From assembly GCA_021787505.1 (NCBI GenBank), contig JAJYLU010000103.1, forward strand, positions 1-6,757: 6,757 nt of DNA, given 5' to 3'. Below the pieces are notes generated by a model. It worked only from the letters and a program-made list of their open reading frames with translations. It was not told the origin of the DNA and did no database searches. A program made the translations under genes and the position numbers. This DNA comes from Nitrospirota bacterium (GTDB taxonomy: Bacteria > Nitrospirota > Thermodesulfovibrionia > Thermodesulfovibrionales > UBA6898). Of this stretch, positions 5,575 to 6,757 are shown piece by piece. How positions within the stretch are numbered: position 1 is the first letter of the stretch; each line of letters opens with the position of its first letter.

Positions 5575-6256
5575 GCATCACCTTATCCAGCCGGAATTCA
5601 CGCTTTCTCGCCTCGAAAGCGACAAACGGAGCAGTGAAGAGGTGGAACGGAAGAAACGGCACCAGAAGGAGCACAAAAAAGAAATGGAGAGAGAAAAAAA
5701 ATCCTGCCGGCAGCGGCGCCGGTCTCATCGCCACGAGGCCCATCACAAAACTCTTCACGTCCACAAGGTCCGGCGGGAAATAATTTCGCATGAGAAGTCC
5801 GGTGGCGCTGATGAGGAATACGAGGCCGAGGATGATATAGTTCTGATAGGAGACATACTTTGTCTTTGTGGCCGTCCTCAGAAATATGACATAGGCCAGT
5901 GAAAAGGCCATAAGATAGCCCGCAAAAACCCCGAAGGGCTGAACCCGCACAATGCAGTCGGGGACGGGCTCCAGAAAGAACCTGAGATGGCGGAGGATCA
6001 CGATGAAAAAAGCGGTATGAAACGCCCATGAACCGAGCCAAAGGGGTTTGTTCGAAGCGAAAAGCCTTCTGAACAAAAGAAGATCGATAAGCGTCATGGC
6101 GAACGCATGAAGCGGTTTTCCCGGGGCTGCTGACGGTCCCGCCGCCTGCTGCCTCGCCGCACGGAGCCATACGACCGCATGCAGGCTGAGCCGCACCCAG
6201 AACGCCGCGTATGCCAGATATGCGATTGATATCAGAATTAAGGACATTGCTTTCAC
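5564..6256 (-). CDS. b-type cytochrome membrane subunit (HdrE/NarI/DsrM-like)
   Basis: A 230-residue membrane protein with five predicted helices (about 5-30, 75-97, 107-126, 138-156 and 183-213), the usual build of the NarI/HdrE/DsrM superfamily. Likely haem-b ligands are His80 and His90 in one helix (spacing 10, as in NarI) and His191 and His205 in the last. It would take electrons from the quinone pool or another membrane carrier and pass them to the HdrD-like subunit, whose gene overlaps its stop by 11 bp. The start is uncertain: GTG at 6256, or ATG at 6249 giving a protein three residues shorter. The AAGGAG overlapping the stop of the upstream gene is farther than usual from either. HdrE, DsrM and NarI cannot be told apart with certainty by eye; the HdrD partner favours HdrE. 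Confidence 0.8.
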   Translation of the reverse strand: MKAMSLILISIAYLAYAAFWVRLSLHAVVWLRAARQQAAGPSAAPGKPLHAFAMTLIDLLLFRRLFASNKPLWLGSWAFHTAFFIVILRHLRFFLEPVPDCIVRVQPFGVFAGYLMAFSLAYVIFLRTATKTKYVSYQNYIILGLVFLISATGLLMRNYFPPDLVDVKSFVMGLVAMRPAPLPAGFFFSLHFFFVLLLVPFLPFHLFTAPFVAFEARKREFRLDKVMHDR

Positions 6257-6271
6257 GTTTGAAAGATATGA

Positions 6272-6586
6272 TCACTCCTTTATAAAAATTATACCCGCAT
6301 CTCTCGGGATGCTTAGACCCAGTTCGGCCTCGAGCGCCTTGAGTATCCCGGCCGGCACCGGGCAGGCGACATGCCTTATATGTTTGCTCGCCGCACGGTA
6401 GACCGGGTTGTTGAGGTGGGCCGTGAAGGCCGACATCATATCGAGGACAGGCAGTTCAGCAGCGAGTTTCTGTACCATCTCGCAATCGGACTCGATCGTG
6501 ATCCGGACCTTCCTTTTGTCGACCTTTTCGGCCGTCACCGTTGCGGTAAACCCGCAGATGCCGGAATTTATGCGTACCTTAGTCAT
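6272..6586 (-). CDS. Small conserved protein, DUF6951-like
   Basis: A 104-residue soluble protein with no membrane segment. It reads as an alternating strand/helix fold: an N-terminal ICGFTATVTAEK hairpin, a second strand RKVRITIESDCEMV, a helix, then RHVACPVPAGILKALEAELGL and IPRDAGIIFIKE. Cys11, Cys35 and Cys75 stand in conserved-looking contexts (CGF, SDCEMV, ACPVP). It resembles from memory the uncharacterised DUF6951 family; this is not a verified hit. The ATG at 6586 follows the strong ribosome site AGGGAGAGG. It is first in the block and is followed 15 bp later by the cytochrome gene, so it is probably co-transcribed with the HdrDE-like pair. It could be an accessory or thiol/metal-binding protein for that complex; no function is claimed. 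Confidence 0.7.
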   Translation of the reverse strand: MTKVRINSGICGFTATVTAEKVDKRKVRITIESDCEMVQKLAAELPVLDMMSAFTAHLNNPVYRAASKHIRHVACPVPAGILKALEAELGLSIPRDAGIIFIKE

Positions 6587-6757
6587 GCCCTCTCCCTATT
6601 CTTATCTTAAACCACAAGAAGAATATAAAAATGCAAGTCCGGCACGATGAAAAACGATCATAGTCGAGGCTACGTTGAAAACGTGAGACAAACCAGACCA
6701 ACTTTCCAGGAAAAAGCGAAGCAGCGATTCAGCGTTTACGTGAATCACAAAAGAAAC
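6587..6757 (-). other. Upstream region of the hdr-like block
   Basis: A 171-bp non-coding stretch to the right edge. It carries copy B of the repeated element (6659-6747) and, nearer the gene, an AT-rich segment (about 6600-6635) suitable for a promoter. TTGCAT and TAAGAT-like hexamers occur there, but their spacing is too long to call a promoter. Further upstream sequence is outside the window. Confidence 0.45.
6659..6747 (-). promoter_or_regulatory. Repeated upstream element, copy B
   Basis: Second copy of the element at 4161-4249. The identical boxes are CATAGTCGAGGCT (6659-6671) and GCGTTTACGTGAATCA (6732-6747), with the dyad TTTCC-A-GGAAA (6703-6713) between them. It ends 72 bp upstream of the DUF6951-like ATG. 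Beside the left box is a perfect stem ACGTT-GAA-AACGT (6672-6684) that copy A lacks, and next to the right box GATTC (6726-6730) mirrors GAATC, again only in this copy. Sequence between the boxes is otherwise poorly conserved, pointing to box recognition with fixed spacing. Confidence 0.7.

Noticed and set aside
6601..6650. Sigma-54 or sigma-70 promoter upstream of the DUF6951-like gene
   Set aside because: GTGCCGG-TTGCAT lacks the correct GG-GC spacing for sigma-54, and the TTGCAT to TAAGAT spacing of about 21 bp is too long for sigma-70.

Overview
The window looks like part of a bacterial chromosome, most likely from a strict anaerobe of the Desulfobacterota or Nitrospirota kind. That placement is an inference from gene content: Fe-S and haem-b redox proteins, a methanogen-type coenzyme M module, a Pro/Gln-rich repeat protein, and remnants of a bacterial-type glycosyltransferase and a transaldolase. 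GC is moderately high, GTG starts are used, and genes are closely packed. No rRNA, tRNA, CRISPR array or transposase was seen.

Layout, left to right. Positions 1-496 (+) hold the 3' end of a gene whose product ends in seven 20-residue Pro/Gln/Arg repeats, encoded by 60-bp tandem repeats. A compound inverted repeat (521-570) separates it from a convergent gene for a four-helix membrane protein (578-997, -). Positions 998-1685 are a decayed zone. It holds the frameshifted N-terminal stub of an ArnT-like glycosyltransferase (1172-1428, -) and the N-terminal stub of a transaldolase (1527-1649, +). The two stubs are divergent, and each has lost its 3' part.

From 1686 to the right end all intact genes lie on the minus strand, in two blocks. 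The upstream block is a small cysteine-containing protein resembling DUF6951 (6272-6586), a five-helix b-type cytochrome (5564-6256) and an HdrD-like protein with two ferredoxin motifs and two complete CCG motifs (4318-5574). The downstream block is cysteate synthase (2816-4075), overlapping by 28 bp a fused sulfopyruvate decarboxylase ComDE (1686-2843). Known activities of these two enzymes make L-cysteate from phosphoserine and sulfite, and sulfoacetaldehyde from sulfopyruvate. With a general aminotransferase between them they form the Methanosarcina-type first half of coenzyme M synthesis. The neighbouring HdrDE-like pair would be suited to reducing a CoM-type disulfide, which makes the region a candidate bacterial CoM synthesis-plus-recycling system.

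The most unusual non-coding feature is an approximately 89-bp element found twice, once upstream of each block (4161-4249 and 6659-6747). The 13-bp and 16-bp ends are identical and exactly 73 bp apart in both copies, with a TTTCC-N-GGAAA dyad between them. It probably ties the two blocks into one regulon.
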